From: Nitrincola tibetensis
GTDB taxonomy: Bacteria; Pseudomonadota; Gammaproteobacteria; Pseudomonadales; Balneatricaceae
Assembly (NCBI RefSeq): GCF_003284585.1
Contig: NZ_QKRX01000008.1
Location: 1-64,000, forward strand
Reading direction: 5' to 3'
DNA length: 64,000 nt
The stretch's first letter is position 1. Each line of letters starts with the position of its first letter. The translations under genes were made by a program, and so were the position numbers. Positions 27,891 through 38,537 of the stretch are shown piece by piece. The notes under the pieces are model-generated. The model was not told the DNA's origin, did not search any database, and saw only the letters and a program-made list of their open reading frames with translations.

Positions 27891-30800
27891 GTACTAAATG
27901 AGCCCTGATAAATAAGGGATTAAGACTGATGCGTGGTATATTGCGTGGGGCAATAAGGTACTAAATGAGCCCTGATAAATAAGGGATTAAGACGTCGTCG
28001 TGTGCGCCTAAGCGCACAACCAAAAAGGTACTAAATGAGCCCTGATAAATAAGGGATTAAGACAGTAGTCATTTTGCATCTCCTTACTTCAGCCCTGCGT
28101 ACTAAATGAGCCCTGATAAATAAGGGATTAAGACCCCCCTCTTGTCATGGTCTATGCTTTGCACAGTACTAAATGAGCCCTGATAAATAAGGGATTAAGA
28201 CAAGTTTTCTTTTCTAATGGTTCCACTTCGATTAAGTACTAAATGAGCCCTGATAAATAAGGGATTAAGACTGCTTTTAGCTTCAAAGTTTTTCATGATT
28301 AAGGTACTAAATGAGCCCTGATAAATAAGGGATTAAGACGTCTCATTATCGTTTATTATCGTTTTATGCTTGTACTAAATGAGCCCTGATAAATAAGGGA
28401 TTAAGACTTTTGTTAGGCTTGTTGTTCCTCGGTTACTTTGTACTAAATGAGCCCTGATAAATAAGGGATTAAGACAAAACCATCTGTATATATTGTTTTT
28501 ATAGACACGTACTAAATGAGCCCTGATAAATAAGGGATTAAGACCAAACTAAGCTATCTGATGAATTGGATCGAATGTACTAAATGAGCCCTGATAAATA
28601 AGGGATTAAGACAAAACACCATTTGTAATTGTATTTATGTTTGATTGTACTAAATGAGCCCTGATAAATAAGGGATTAAGACCTAGCTCAATATTAAAGT
28701 AAAAATCAGGAATGTACTAAATGAGCCCTGATAAATAAGGGATTAAGACAAGTTTTAAACCCCATTCATTCGCGTGACCGAGTACTAAATGAGCCCTGAT
28801 AAATAAGGGATTAAGACTTAAATAATTGAACAGCTTTTACAATGTCGTTGTACTAAATGAGCCCTGATAAATAAGGGATTAAGACCTGCATAAAACCTCC
28901 AATAATTGCAGCTGAATTCGTACTAAATGAGCCCTGATAAATAAGGGATTAAGACGTTTGGTTTGGATGCGAGTTATTAAAGAAGTGACGTACTAAATGA
29001 GCCCTGATAAATAAGGGATTAAGACTATGAACTGTGACGGTCATTGTAAATGTCACAGTACTAAATGAGCCCTGATAAATAAGGGATTAAGACTCGTTAT
29101 AACTCGCCATTGTCATACCTAAGAAAGTACTAAATGAGCCCTGATAAATAAGGGATTAAGACTACTTACGCGCATCCTTGCGGTTTGTTTTTACTGTACT
29201 AAATGAGCCCTGATAAATAAGGGATTAAGACCCATAAACTCCTGAAGACTGTAGTAGGTCCACAGTACTAAATGAGCCCTGATAAATAAGGGATTAAGAC
29301 GTTTTTTCGTCTACTAATCTAAAGGTAGATCTGTACTAAATGAGCCCTGATAAATAAGGGATTAAGACGTTAACCTTTTCTACAATATTCTCAACCCATG
29401 TTTGTACTAAATGAGCCCTGATAAATAAGGGATTAAGACGTTAGCAAGCGCGCGCGCCGTCTCTTCAATTTGTACTAAATGAGCCCTGATAAATAAGGGA
29501 TTAAGACCCTCTTGTTTTGTCCATAGTTTTTTCATTTCACCGTACTAAATGAGCCCTGATAAATAAGGGATTAAGACGTTAAGAATGTAGTTAACCTTTT
29601 CGACCATATTTTGTACTAAATGAGCCCTGATAAATAAGGGATTAAGACATTCCTTCGTATCGGCTATTTTTTGCGGTTTATGTACTAAATGAGCCCTGAT
29701 AAATAAGGGATTAAGACATTAACCTCTTGCGACTATCGTCGCCTAAACAGTACTAAATGAGCCCTGATAAATAAGGGATTAAGACGGCTGAAAAAATTAC
29801 AGGTATGCAGATAAACCCGTACTAAATGAGCCCTGATAAATAAGGGATTAAGACTTGTATTTATGTTTGATTCTATTTGATTGTTCAGTACTAAATGAGC
29901 CCTGATAAATAAGGGATTAAGACGCTTGGCGGGCTTCAATTGCCTTTATTAGCTCCGTACTAAATGAGCCCTGATAAATAAGGGATTAAGACATTTGGAT
30001 TATTTGGCATATACGCCCCAATACGGTACTAAATGAGCCCTGATAAATAAGGGATTAAGACGCCCCCACGCTGTTTGAAGCATGAAAGATGGCATGTACT
30101 AAATGAGCCCTGATAAATAAGGGATTAAGACTGTTTTACGCTTACTATATTTTGAACAACCACGGGTACTAAATGAGCCCTGATAAATAAGGGATTAAGA
30201 CGAGTAATGCCTGTTTTGGATTTAGTTTTAATGATGTACTAAATGAGCCCTGATAAATAAGGGATTAAGACTTTTTCATTTGAGTAATGCCTGTTTTGGA
30301 TTTAGGTACTAAATGAGCCCTGATAAATAAGGGATTAAGACGATCTGGATTGGATCCCTTTTCCTTAGTAGTGGTACTAAATGAGCCCTGATAAATAAGG
30401 GATTAAGACATACTTCCTTTGACGTTTTGCATCAAGTGTGTGGTACTAAATGAGCCCTGATAAATAAGGGATTAAGACCATATAAGTAGTACTGTCGTTC
30501 ATCTTTTATCGTACTAAATGAGCCCTGATAAATAAGGGATTAAGACTAAATCTCATCTCAGCTATATTTCAGGAGAATTGTACTAAATGAGCCCTGATAA
30601 ATAAGGGATTAAGACATCGCACCATTAGCGTTACATCCCCGTATGTATAGTACTAAATGAGCCCTGATAAATAAGGGATTAAGACAAAGACTTGCTAGCA
30701 GTGTCATAAGTTACCTTATGGTACTAAATGAGCCCTGATAAATAAGGGATTAAGACCACCACAAGTCTGACTTCTTTGCTTGGATCGGTACTAAATGAGC

Positions 30801-33800
30801 CCTGATAAATAAGGGATTAAGACCGCTCTGAATGGCGTTATATCTCTGCTGGGATTGTACTAAATGAGCCCTGATAAATAAGGGATTAAGACCACTAATA
30901 ATAAGTGAAGTTTTTTAGCGTCCGGTACTAAATGAGCCCTGATAAATAAGGGATTAAGACAAGTAATTGAAGCGGGCTTCAATTACTTGGATAAGTACTA
31001 AATGAGCCCTGATAAATAAGGGATTAAGACTTTCCACCGCCTTTATTAGCTCCACGTCTTGGTACTAAATGAGCCCTGATAAATAAGGGATTAAGACTCC
31101 AGTGCTAAAAGCGCTTCTTGCGCTTCTTGCGTACTAAATGAGCCCTGATAAATAAGGGATTAAGACGACTTCTCTTTTTGTGCTTCCAATTCAGCCATGT
31201 ACTAAATGAGCCCTGATAAATAAGGGATTAAGACGCTCGTAGGCAATGCGTCAGCAAATGTACGAGGTACTAAATGAGCCCTGATAAATAAGGGATTAAG
31301 ACCGTTTAAAGTTGTACACGCTATAGGCGTGCGGTGTACTAAATGAGCCCTGATAAATAAGGGATTAAGACGCTTGTTCGCATGTTTACCACGTGGCAAA
31401 TAAGTACTAAATGAGCCCTGATAAATAAGGGATTAAGACCTATCGACTTGTTATAATCGCTTATAACTACACGTACTAAATGAGCCCTGATAAATAAGGG
31501 ATTAAGACCCAGACACATCAACACCACTCTCTTTGAGCATAATGTACTAAATGAGCCCTGATAAATAAGGGATTAAGACGGCTGCTAATGCTAAATCATA
31601 TTCAGCACAAGCGTACTAAATGAGCCCTGATAAATAAGGGATTAAGACAGGTGCCTTCGACCAGTGTGTCAAGGTTAGGTTGTACTAAATGAGCCCTGAT
31701 AAATAAGGGATTAAGACTTCTCCTAAGGCACGACAATCTACTTAACTCTGTACTAAATGAGCCCTGATAAATAAGGGATTAAGACTCTAAGTCTTTTTCT
31801 AACTAACTGAGGTCTCTCGTACTAAATGAGCCCTGATAAATAAGGGATTAAGACAGCTTATTAGCGAACAAGAGCCGTGCATCATCGGTACTAAATGAGC
31901 CCTGATAAATAAGGGATTAAGACGAATCCATTCAAGCCGTCGTGTACGCCTAAGCGTACTAAATGAGCCCTGATAAATAAGGGATTAAGACCTGACACAG
32001 AAACGGTTAATGTCTTGATATCTGTGTACTAAATGAGCCCTGATAAATAAGGGATTAAGACCGTCCTTGCGGTTTGTTTTTACTGGGTAGCTGTGTACTA
32101 AATGAGCCCTGATAAATAAGGGATTAAGACGCCTTGCACTTTCGATTCTGCCAGCGATTCTGTACTAAATGAGCCCTGATAAATAAGGGATTAAGACTTT
32201 CATTTCAAACCTCCTTATATTCAGTTGTTGGTACTAAATGAGCCCTGATAAATAAGGGATTAAGACACGGTTCCACCGTGTACCTCTCCACCCCTAATGT
32301 ACTAAATGAGCCCTGATAAATAAGGGATTAAGACTGCTCATCAATATCCATGATGCGGTTTATTATTGTACTAAATGAGCCCTGATAAATAAGGGATTAA
32401 GACAAATTTTTCATGTCTTATTCCTTGATTTTTGGTTGTACTAAATGAGCCCTGATAAATAAGGGATTAAGACGGTATATAAGTCGTTGATCGGTTTGAG
32501 GTTAAAAGTACTAAATGAGCCCTGATAAATAAGGGATTAAGACTTGTACAGATTGTGTGGTCTAACAAGCTGTTCATGTACTAAATGAGCCCTGATAAAT
32601 AAGGGATTAAGACAATTTTGGATGCGAATTGTTAAGGAAGTATCCGTACTAAATGAGCCCTGATAAATAAGGGATTAAGACTGATGCGTCTTTATTAAAG
32701 TAATTTTGATTTTCTTCGTACTAAATGAGCCCTGATAAATAAGGGATTAAGACGTAATACAGCACTCTATTTGTCTCTGTTATTTGTACTAAATGAGCCC
32801 TGATAAATAAGGGATTAAGACAAATCTTCTTGATTCATGTTACTCTCCAGCCAGGTACTAAATGAGCCCTGATAAATAAGGGATTAAGACTTGTACTTGT
32901 ACTTGTACTTTCAACAGTGATGGGTACTAAATGAGCCCTGATAAATAAGGGATTAAGACCACTATTGGCAATGGCTTTCTTCACTGCTTTATGGTACTAA
33001 ATGAGCCCTGATAAATAAGGGATTAAGACCCCCGTAATGGGGCAAAGTTATACAACTGTCACTAGTACTAAATGAGCCCTGATAAATAAGGGATTAAGAC
33101 TATTCAGGTCAGTAACCCCCTCTGATACAAAAAGTACTAAATGAGCCCTGATAAATAAGGGATTAAGACTGCTTGCATTACCCTAACCCTCGATTATTTA
33201 GGTACTAAATGAGCCCTGATAAATAAGGGATTAAGACCGCTAGGAATTTAACTGCATATCGCTTGAACTGGTACTAAATGAGCCCTGATAAATAAGGGAT
33301 TAAGACAGTTCACCTGCACCAGTAGGTGAGGCTTGTTAGTACTAAATGAGCCCTGATAAATAAGGGATTAAGACAGAGCAGTAATTTCCCCCTTCGGTTG
33401 AATTTCAGTACTAAATGAGCCCTGATAAATAAGGGATTAAGACTAAAAACCTCTGTGTTGTTAGTGATAAACTATGTACTAAATGAGCCCTGATAAATAA
33501 GGGATTAAGACCGAGGATCACTGATAAACCTTCCTCTTGTTCTAGGTACTAAATGAGCCCTGATAAATAAGGGATTAAGACTCATGGTGATTCCTTTTTG
33601 GATTATTTGGTTTGGTACTAAATGAGCCCTGATAAATAAGGGATTAAGACCTTTTTAGCACGTGGTTTGCGCTGACTTGTTAGGTACTAAATGAGCCCTG
33701 ATAAATAAGGGATTAAGACGATGGAGGCTTTAACACACTTCTTTATTGCGGCCGTACTAAATGAGCCCTGATAAATAAGGGATTAAGACGCGGTGAAGTA

Positions 33801-33843
33801 TCACATCTGCCCAGAACCACCTATACTAAATGAGCCCTGATAA
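27891..33843 (+). CRISPR. Type III-A CRISPR array, 86 complete repeats plus a truncated terminal repeat
   Basis: I counted by hand 86 copies of a 36-nt repeat (first 27891-27926, last complete 33754-33789) and a 21-nt truncated, one-base-changed copy at 33823-33843, giving 86 spacers of 31-36 nt. I noticed no variants among the complete copies. Repeat positions 13-16 (CCCT) pair with 25-28 (AGGG) around an 8-nt loop. Cas6 cutting after position 28 would leave the handle ATTAAGAC. Truncation at the right end and the leader on the left give plus-strand transcription. Short repetitive reading frames on the minus strand (NPLFIRAHLV peptides) come from the repeats and are not genes. Confidence 0.98.
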
Positions 33844-33891
33844 TGATTTTATTGAAGCTCATAGCAAGTTTTATTGGTGGCTGGTAGTTTA

Positions 33892-33921
33892 TAGCCAAGT
33901 ATATTTCACTATACTCGGCTA
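33892..33921. terminator. Bidirectional hairpin between array and cad1
   Basis: TAGCCAAGTATA (33892-33903) pairs with TATACTCGGCTA (33910-33921) at 11 of 12 positions with a 6-nt loop, and AAAATTTT follows. It lies between the convergent array and the CARF-adenosine deaminase gene, so it probably terminates both transcripts. Nothing else is seen between 33844 and 33996. Confidence 0.7.
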
Positions 33922-33996
33922 AAATTTTCACTTAAAAGAGTTTGGAAGTTTTTACTTTTATTAAGCGATAACTTTAGATGTGAGCTTATATGGTTT

Positions 33997-36129
33997 TTAT
34001 TCAAATTTTCTCGTGGTTTTATAATTGGAAATTATATCAAATATTTCTTTGTCGTAACGTTTTAATACTACTTCTCTTAAAGCGGTATCAATCATTGAAT
34101 GAACATAACCTTGTTTTATGATTGCTAATGTATCCCATAAAGAAATACCTCCCGAGAGGCGTGATGCGAGCAAATATTCATCTGATAATCCTGAGTTAGA
34201 TATTCCAGGGTTGTCAGTGTTGATAGTTAATGAAATACCTTGATCCCACAAGCTTTTAAGTGGATATTTTGAGTATGAGGATGTGTTACTATTTAATGGG
34301 TCATAAAATCCAATGACTTCAATGTTACTAGTAGGGCATAGCTCTAAACAAATCCCTTTGTTCCTGAATCTTGTTAATAGTGATGGTTTTTCTGCTAAGG
34401 TTAATCCATGTCCTATTCGATCCGCATTTAGATTATAGGCTGCTTGCCAAATGTTCTCTGGTGTTTGTCCTTCTCCTGCATGAATGGTAACTGGGATACA
34501 CGCTTCAAAAATAGGTAAAAATGCTGAAGCAAGCTCATGAGGTGAGCTCTGGCTTTCATCTCCAGCTAGGTCAAAACCTACAATAAAATTACGGAGTGCT
34601 TCATCAGCGAAAGCTGACATGGCTTCATTAATTATCTCTTTTGTATTTGATGCGCGTCTATCAAGTATCCAGATAAACCGAAACATTCGTGTATCAGAGT
34701 CTTTTAGTTGATCCCTAAAGGCTTTAAGCCATCCAATAGGTGCGTTGCTGTATTTATGTGGACTGCCACGAAGTTCTAGATAAGCAATATTTTCGTTATC
34801 AACGTAGTCATTAATGGCTTGAATATAACAAGGTATTGCTAATGGATGGCCCAGTACAGCCGACCCTGTTAATTCACCCGGGCGTTCATAAGCAGAAAAC
34901 CCTTTCGTTTGGTGTATTAGCCCCACTCGCGGCTGAGTAACATCGAATAAGTTAAGCTCTAAGTCACTTCGGTCAACGTTCACTAATAGAGCTGCACTAA
35001 TCTTTGATCGATCAATAGGTGCTAGGTTGCGTGGAATGTAAGTTGAAGGCCAATTCCAATCCCAGATAGATTTTTTTTGCATTAATGGATAGATCGTCTC
35101 TAAAGCATAGGATTGCTCTTGTTTTGTCATGCCTTTCCAGATGGCGTGCCCGATTTTAATTTGTGTATCTAAATCTGGAATTCCACCCAGGTGGCAATGT
35201 AGTTCAGCTTTTGGGATGGCCTGAATTAAGGGTTTAAATCGCTCATCTAGAGAAGTGGTACGAAGGTCTTCAATTAGACGTGGGGGTAAGCGGTATAGAT
35301 GTCTCCAGTTCTCATGTCGCTCGCTTTCTGCTAAGAAAGCTAGATAGTTCCCTAAAAGTTTTTGTGCATCGCGCTCTCTTTCAGAAACTTCATCAACCAA
35401 ACTAATAGAGTCTGTATGAAAATAGTTTAACTCGGTGTTACTTAACGAAAGCGGAAATCGCTTCGAGTGGATAGGCGGTAAATTATTCCAATAAGTATCT
35501 AAAATTTCTCTTCGGTTGTAACGACCAATCCAAGCAGGTAAAAGAAGTTTGGCATCTTCGGGTGTAAGGGGGCGATTCCAGAAAATATAATCATTGCATT
35601 TAAGGCTGTCAGGTAGGGGTTCTGGCGCAACGATATGTAGTAAACCTTGTGTACCAAATATGCTGGCCGCTCTCTGTAAATCAGCGCTCATTGTTTTTCG
35701 GCCGCCAGCTAAAGAACAGATGACATTACCGATTTCAGTCGCTTTCAGTACACTTCTAAAAATGAGTTCACGAATATGATCAAGCTCTTTTGCACTGGTA
35801 ACTTGGTCAGTCTCAGCTGCGATCAGCACTCTAAGTGAAACAGGCTTTTTCAATCCAGAACACCAGAGTTGAATTTGCTCTATACCCTTTTGAGTGTTTT
35901 TGCTTTGAGAGGTTATGATCCAAAGTTCGTCAATTGAGTAGGTATCTGAGAGTTGTTGAATGTTATGAAAACATTCAGGCGTATCATGCTCCTTATATAG
36001 GTTGCACTTATCTGGATCCAAAGCTGCAAATATTTCAGGGATCACTTGCCAAGTAGCCCCAAGGGTTGCGACCAAAATACTTGGGCTATTTTTTTTGTCA
36101 TCAGTGTTTATATTGATATTCTGTTTCAT
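33997..36129 (-). CDS. cad1: CARF-adenosine deaminase CRISPR effector (Cad1 type)
   Basis: A 710-residue fusion. Residues of about 17-180 form a CARF sensor for cyclic oligoadenylates (VATLGATWQVIPE, SLAGGRKTMSADL). Residues of about 300-700 form an adenosine-deaminase TIM barrel with an apparently complete active site: zinc-binding H311 and H313 (AELHCHLGG), H550 and catalytic E553 (IHAGEG), H574 (RIGHG), and D639 (NTDNPG). The position after D639 is N, as in a number of bacterial deaminases. Known Cad1 proteins of type III systems deaminate ATP to ITP when the CARF domain binds its ligand, halting growth in infected cells. I infer the same here. It is convergent with the array and divergent from the card1-like gene. 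Confidence 0.93.
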   Translation of the reverse strand: MKQNININTDDKKNSPSILVATLGATWQVIPEIFAALDPDKCNLYKEHDTPECFHNIQQLSDTYSIDELWIITSQSKNTQKGIEQIQLWCSGLKKPVSLRVLIAAETDQVTSAKELDHIRELIFRSVLKATEIGNVICSLAGGRKTMSADLQRAASIFGTQGLLHIVAPEPLPDSLKCNDYIFWNRPLTPEDAKLLLPAWIGRYNRREILDTYWNNLPPIHSKRFPLSLSNTELNYFHTDSISLVDEVSERERDAQKLLGNYLAFLAESERHENWRHLYRLPPRLIEDLRTTSLDERFKPLIQAIPKAELHCHLGGIPDLDTQIKIGHAIWKGMTKQEQSYALETIYPLMQKKSIWDWNWPSTYIPRNLAPIDRSKISAALLVNVDRSDLELNLFDVTQPRVGLIHQTKGFSAYERPGELTGSAVLGHPLAIPCYIQAINDYVDNENIAYLELRGSPHKYSNAPIGWLKAFRDQLKDSDTRMFRFIWILDRRASNTKEIINEAMSAFADEALRNFIVGFDLAGDESQSSPHELASAFLPIFEACIPVTIHAGEGQTPENIWQAAYNLNADRIGHGLTLAEKPSLLTRFRNKGICLELCPTSNIEVIGFYDPLNSNTSSYSKYPLKSLWDQGISLTINTDNPGISNSGLSDEYLLASRLSGGISLWDTLAIIKQGYVHSMIDTALREVVLKRYDKEIFDIISNYKTTRKFE

Positions 36130-36250
36130 TCAATGTGATCCTTTTAAAACGCTGCTGAAAAATAATGACCTGATTCGCTTGGTAAAGTAAAGTAGGTTGT
36201 TAGTTGTCTTAAAAATTCCATCTAATTTTTTTGAAAATGGAAAAAGTCAA

Positions 36251-37438
36251 GTGAATATTCATTTATGTGTTGTTACAGGGCAGCCTCTTGCTAACCTCAT
36301 CCCTTTATTGCAAGAACAGCCTGAATGTGTTGCTTTGGCAGTCAGTGAAGATATGGATGAAACAGCTAAAAGGTTTATCAATACACTAATCCATGCGGGA
36401 TGGTCTGTAGACAAAATTCTTCGTTATGATTCAGTACCCTCTAGAGATTACGATTCTATTTTAATGCGCGCTATGGAAATAGAAGAGTTGCTACGGTCCG
36501 CATTTCCTCAAGGCTTGGTAACCTTTAATGCAACTGGAGGCAATAAGCTCATGGCGCTGGCATTTATGAGCGTTTTTTCAGAACAGCCTCATCGTGTTAT
36601 TTACACGGATACACTCGCGCACCGTATAGAAATTCTTTACCCAAGGAATCAAGGCTATGTTGATTTGGCACCAGTATTGACTATGGAGTTGTATCTTAAA
36701 GCGAGTGGTAAAACTTTTCGTAGCCGGCAAGATCAAGATGCTGTTTGGCGTGAGCGAGTGATTAAACGTCGAGCCGCTACCTATCATTTGGCACATCATG
36801 CAGACGAGCTGCAAGCCTTGGTGTCTAAATTTAACAAGCATTTTAGTGAGTTTAATAACACACGGACCCTCCCAGAACCTTTTCGACTTGAGTATTTGAG
36901 TCATGCAGTTTGGAAGAAGGCAATGGAGCTGATGGTCGAGGGTGATGTCTTGGACCAATTGTCTGGCAAGGAGTGTTGGTATGCTAAATCGTCTGATACT
37001 GCTCGATATTTGAGTGGGGCTTGGTTGGAGGAGTATGTTTGGCATGAAGCACTCAGGTGTAAAGCAGACGACGTTGCGGTAAGTTTGGTCTTTACGGATG
37101 ACAGTGCGCGTAAAGAAAATATTCGTAATGAAATTGATTTGGCTGTGTTGGCACATAACCGTTTGCTACTCCTTGAATGCAAAACTGGCAACATCGCACA
37201 AGAAGGCAAAGATGCGGATATTATTTATAAGTTAGACAGTTTGACCGAGCAAGCCGGTGGTCTTATGTCAGAGGGTGCTCTAATCTCTTTTAAGTCTTTA
37301 GAATACTCGAATCGAGATGGACAAAAAGTCAACACTCGTGCGCGTGCGGGCAGTGTCCGGTTGCATACGTGTGAAGGAAGCCAACTGAAAACTGTTCATT
37401 TGCACATCGAAAGTTGGATTAAGTCTGGTAAATGGTAA
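36251..37438 (+). CDS. card1: CARF-PD-(D/E)xK nuclease (Card1/Can2 type, DUF1887)
   Basis: A 395-residue cyclic-oligoadenylate-activated nuclease. The amino-terminal CARF domain starts VVTGQPLANLIPLL and has the motif FNATGGNK near 92-98. The carboxy-terminal restriction-like domain has E259/E260, D296 (NEID) and E309-x-K311 (LECKTG). Relatives bind cA4 and cut nucleic acids (nicking DNA, cleaving RNA) to cause dormancy. The start is uncertain: GTG 36251 gives the amino-terminus typical of the family and has GGA upstream, while an in-frame TTG at 36197 would add 18 residues. It is divergent from cad1 (121-bp spacer to the GTG) and convergent with the adaptation genes (8 nt between stops). Confidence 0.9.
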   Translation: MNIHLCVVTGQPLANLIPLLQEQPECVALAVSEDMDETAKRFINTLIHAGWSVDKILRYDSVPSRDYDSILMRAMEIEELLRSAFPQGLVTFNATGGNKLMALAFMSVFSEQPHRVIYTDTLAHRIEILYPRNQGYVDLAPVLTMELYLKASGKTFRSRQDQDAVWRERVIKRRAATYHLAHHADELQALVSKFNKHFSEFNNTRTLPEPFRLEYLSHAVWKKAMELMVEGDVLDQLSGKECWYAKSSDTARYLSGAWLEEYVWHEALRCKADDVAVSLVFTDDSARKENIRNEIDLAVLAHNRLLLLECKTGNIAQEGKDADIIYKLDSLTEQAGGLMSEGALISFKSLEYSNRDGQKVNTRARAGSVRLHTCEGSQLKTVHLHIESWIKSGKW

Positions 37439-37446
37439 AGACCACA

Positions 37447-37737
37447 TTAGCTAAAGTGGACGGTCCAGCGTGCATGAATTCCTTCAGGAATAAGTGGCTC
37501 ACCTAGTGTCTTGATATGGTTAACAGAGGATATTCGGTAAGCGCGAATGTCATCCTCAAGAGGATTGATTAGTTGACTGATATACAGTAAAAACTCGTCA
37601 AGCTTTTCGTCAGTACAATATAGGTAGACAACAGAGTACTGGAAGGCTATGCCTACTTTGCGGCTTGCCTTGAACACACGCTGTAAGCGTCGCGGGTCTG
37701 CAATGTCATAACAAACGAGATAGTGTTGTAGGTGCAT
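37447..37737 (-). CDS. cas2: Second Cas2 (Cas2b) of the duplicated adaptation module
   Basis: A 96-residue ferredoxin-fold protein with the Cas2 pattern YLVCYDIADPRRLQRVFK and FQYSVVYLY, and the conserved aspartate in YDI at D11. It ends the minus-strand operon cas2a-cas1a-cas1b-cas2b and overlaps the end of cas1b by 31 nt. The start at 37737 has AAGG at 10 nt; ATG 37746 is also in frame. It belongs to a different Cas2 sequence type from the one at 39575-39856 (QYSVVYLY versus GGQKSVFECYL), so the two are not a recent duplication. Confidence 0.88.
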   Translation of the reverse strand: MHLQHYLVCYDIADPRRLQRVFKASRKVGIAFQYSVVYLYCTDEKLDEFLLYISQLINPLEDDIRAYRISSVNHIKTLGEPLIPEGIHARWTVHFS

Positions 37738-38524
37738 GATTTTCATACCTTAGTTTATGTCTAGGGGAGTTTTGAAGCATTCCGGAGACCTCAAGTTGCT
37801 CTGATAGAGTATATAAAGCTTTTGTGATCCAAAGATCGATGTCTGCTGAAAGGCATTTTTCATAAAATAATGGAATATCGACGCCTTCAAGTGTGGCCTC
37901 AGGAGGGAGGCGTAGAAATAGACTGGTTAAACTTAGCATTAAGGCTGGATGGGCAAGATCGTTACAGATTCTCGTGAGATGCCGATTACTGGCAGATAGT
38001 CCTAGCCTTGTAAGGCTTGTTTGAATTTGAGCAAATTGCAGGCTTTTAAACCAAATTCGTGCTTGAGAAGGTAGCCGACCTCTTTTTTGCTTTTTAAAAA
38101 TTTTTGCCAGTTGAGTTTCCGCTTTTAATGCCGCTTGCTCTGGACTGCATGCCATGCATCCTAACATTGCGTAAGTTCGTATTAGTTGATTTTCTAACCA
38201 TTGGTTATAAACACCCAATAAATCAGGTTCAGTATCAATGGCTTCTATCCAGTGAGTAAAGGGTATGGGTAACGCTCCAGGATGAACGAGTTGAGCGATC
38301 AGTTCCCCCCCATCAGTCATAAAGTTAACTGGAATACCTTCTTGCGCTGTTTGACTAAGTCCTTTGAGGCCTAAGCTAGGCAGTCCAATGCAAATAATTC
38401 GACTGATTCGCCTTAAGGGAAACCACTGCCTACTTCGATGGGTGGCACGAATTCTAAGTGCAGGTCCATCACGTTCAAGCTCTACAACCTTATCGCTTTC
38501 GATCATTAAACAACGTTTATTCAT
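37706..38524 (-). CDS. Divergent Cas1-like protein (Cas1b), probably catalytically inactive
   Basis: A 272-residue protein whose amino-terminal part (about residues 8-82) is a recognisable Cas1 beta-domain: PLRRISRIICIGLPSLGLKGL and AQEGIPVNFMTDGGELIAQLV. The carboxy-terminal half is helical but lacks the Cas1 catalytic signature: no RGIEG glutamate, no GFLH histidine, no LACDVME aspartate. It begins 13 nt after canonical cas1a and is translationally coupled to cas2b. I infer a structural or specificity subunit of an unusual integrase, or a decayed duplicate. Its intact length and tight operon position argue against decay. Confidence 0.75.
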   Translation of the reverse strand: MNKRCLMIESDKVVELERDGPALRIRATHRSRQWFPLRRISRIICIGLPSLGLKGLSQTAQEGIPVNFMTDGGELIAQLVHPGALPIPFTHWIEAIDTEPDLLGVYNQWLENQLIRTYAMLGCMACSPEQAALKAETQLAKIFKKQKRGRLPSQARIWFKSLQFAQIQTSLTRLGLSASNRHLTRICNDLAHPALMLSLTSLFLRLPPEATLEGVDIPLFYEKCLSADIDLWITKALYTLSEQLEVSGMLQNSPRHKLRYENHAPTTLSRLL

Positions 38525-38537
38525 GGTACGTACCTTG

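Noticed and set aside
29733-31527. Minus-strand reading frames inside the array encoding repeated NPLFIRAHLV peptides
   Set aside because: They are produced by the CRISPR repeats read in reverse; the spacers between them do not form a conserved protein.
36578-37209. Reading frames of 100-190 codons opposite the card1-like gene
   Set aside because: They have no recognisable domain or ribosome-binding site and lie wholly within a well-supported gene on the other strand.
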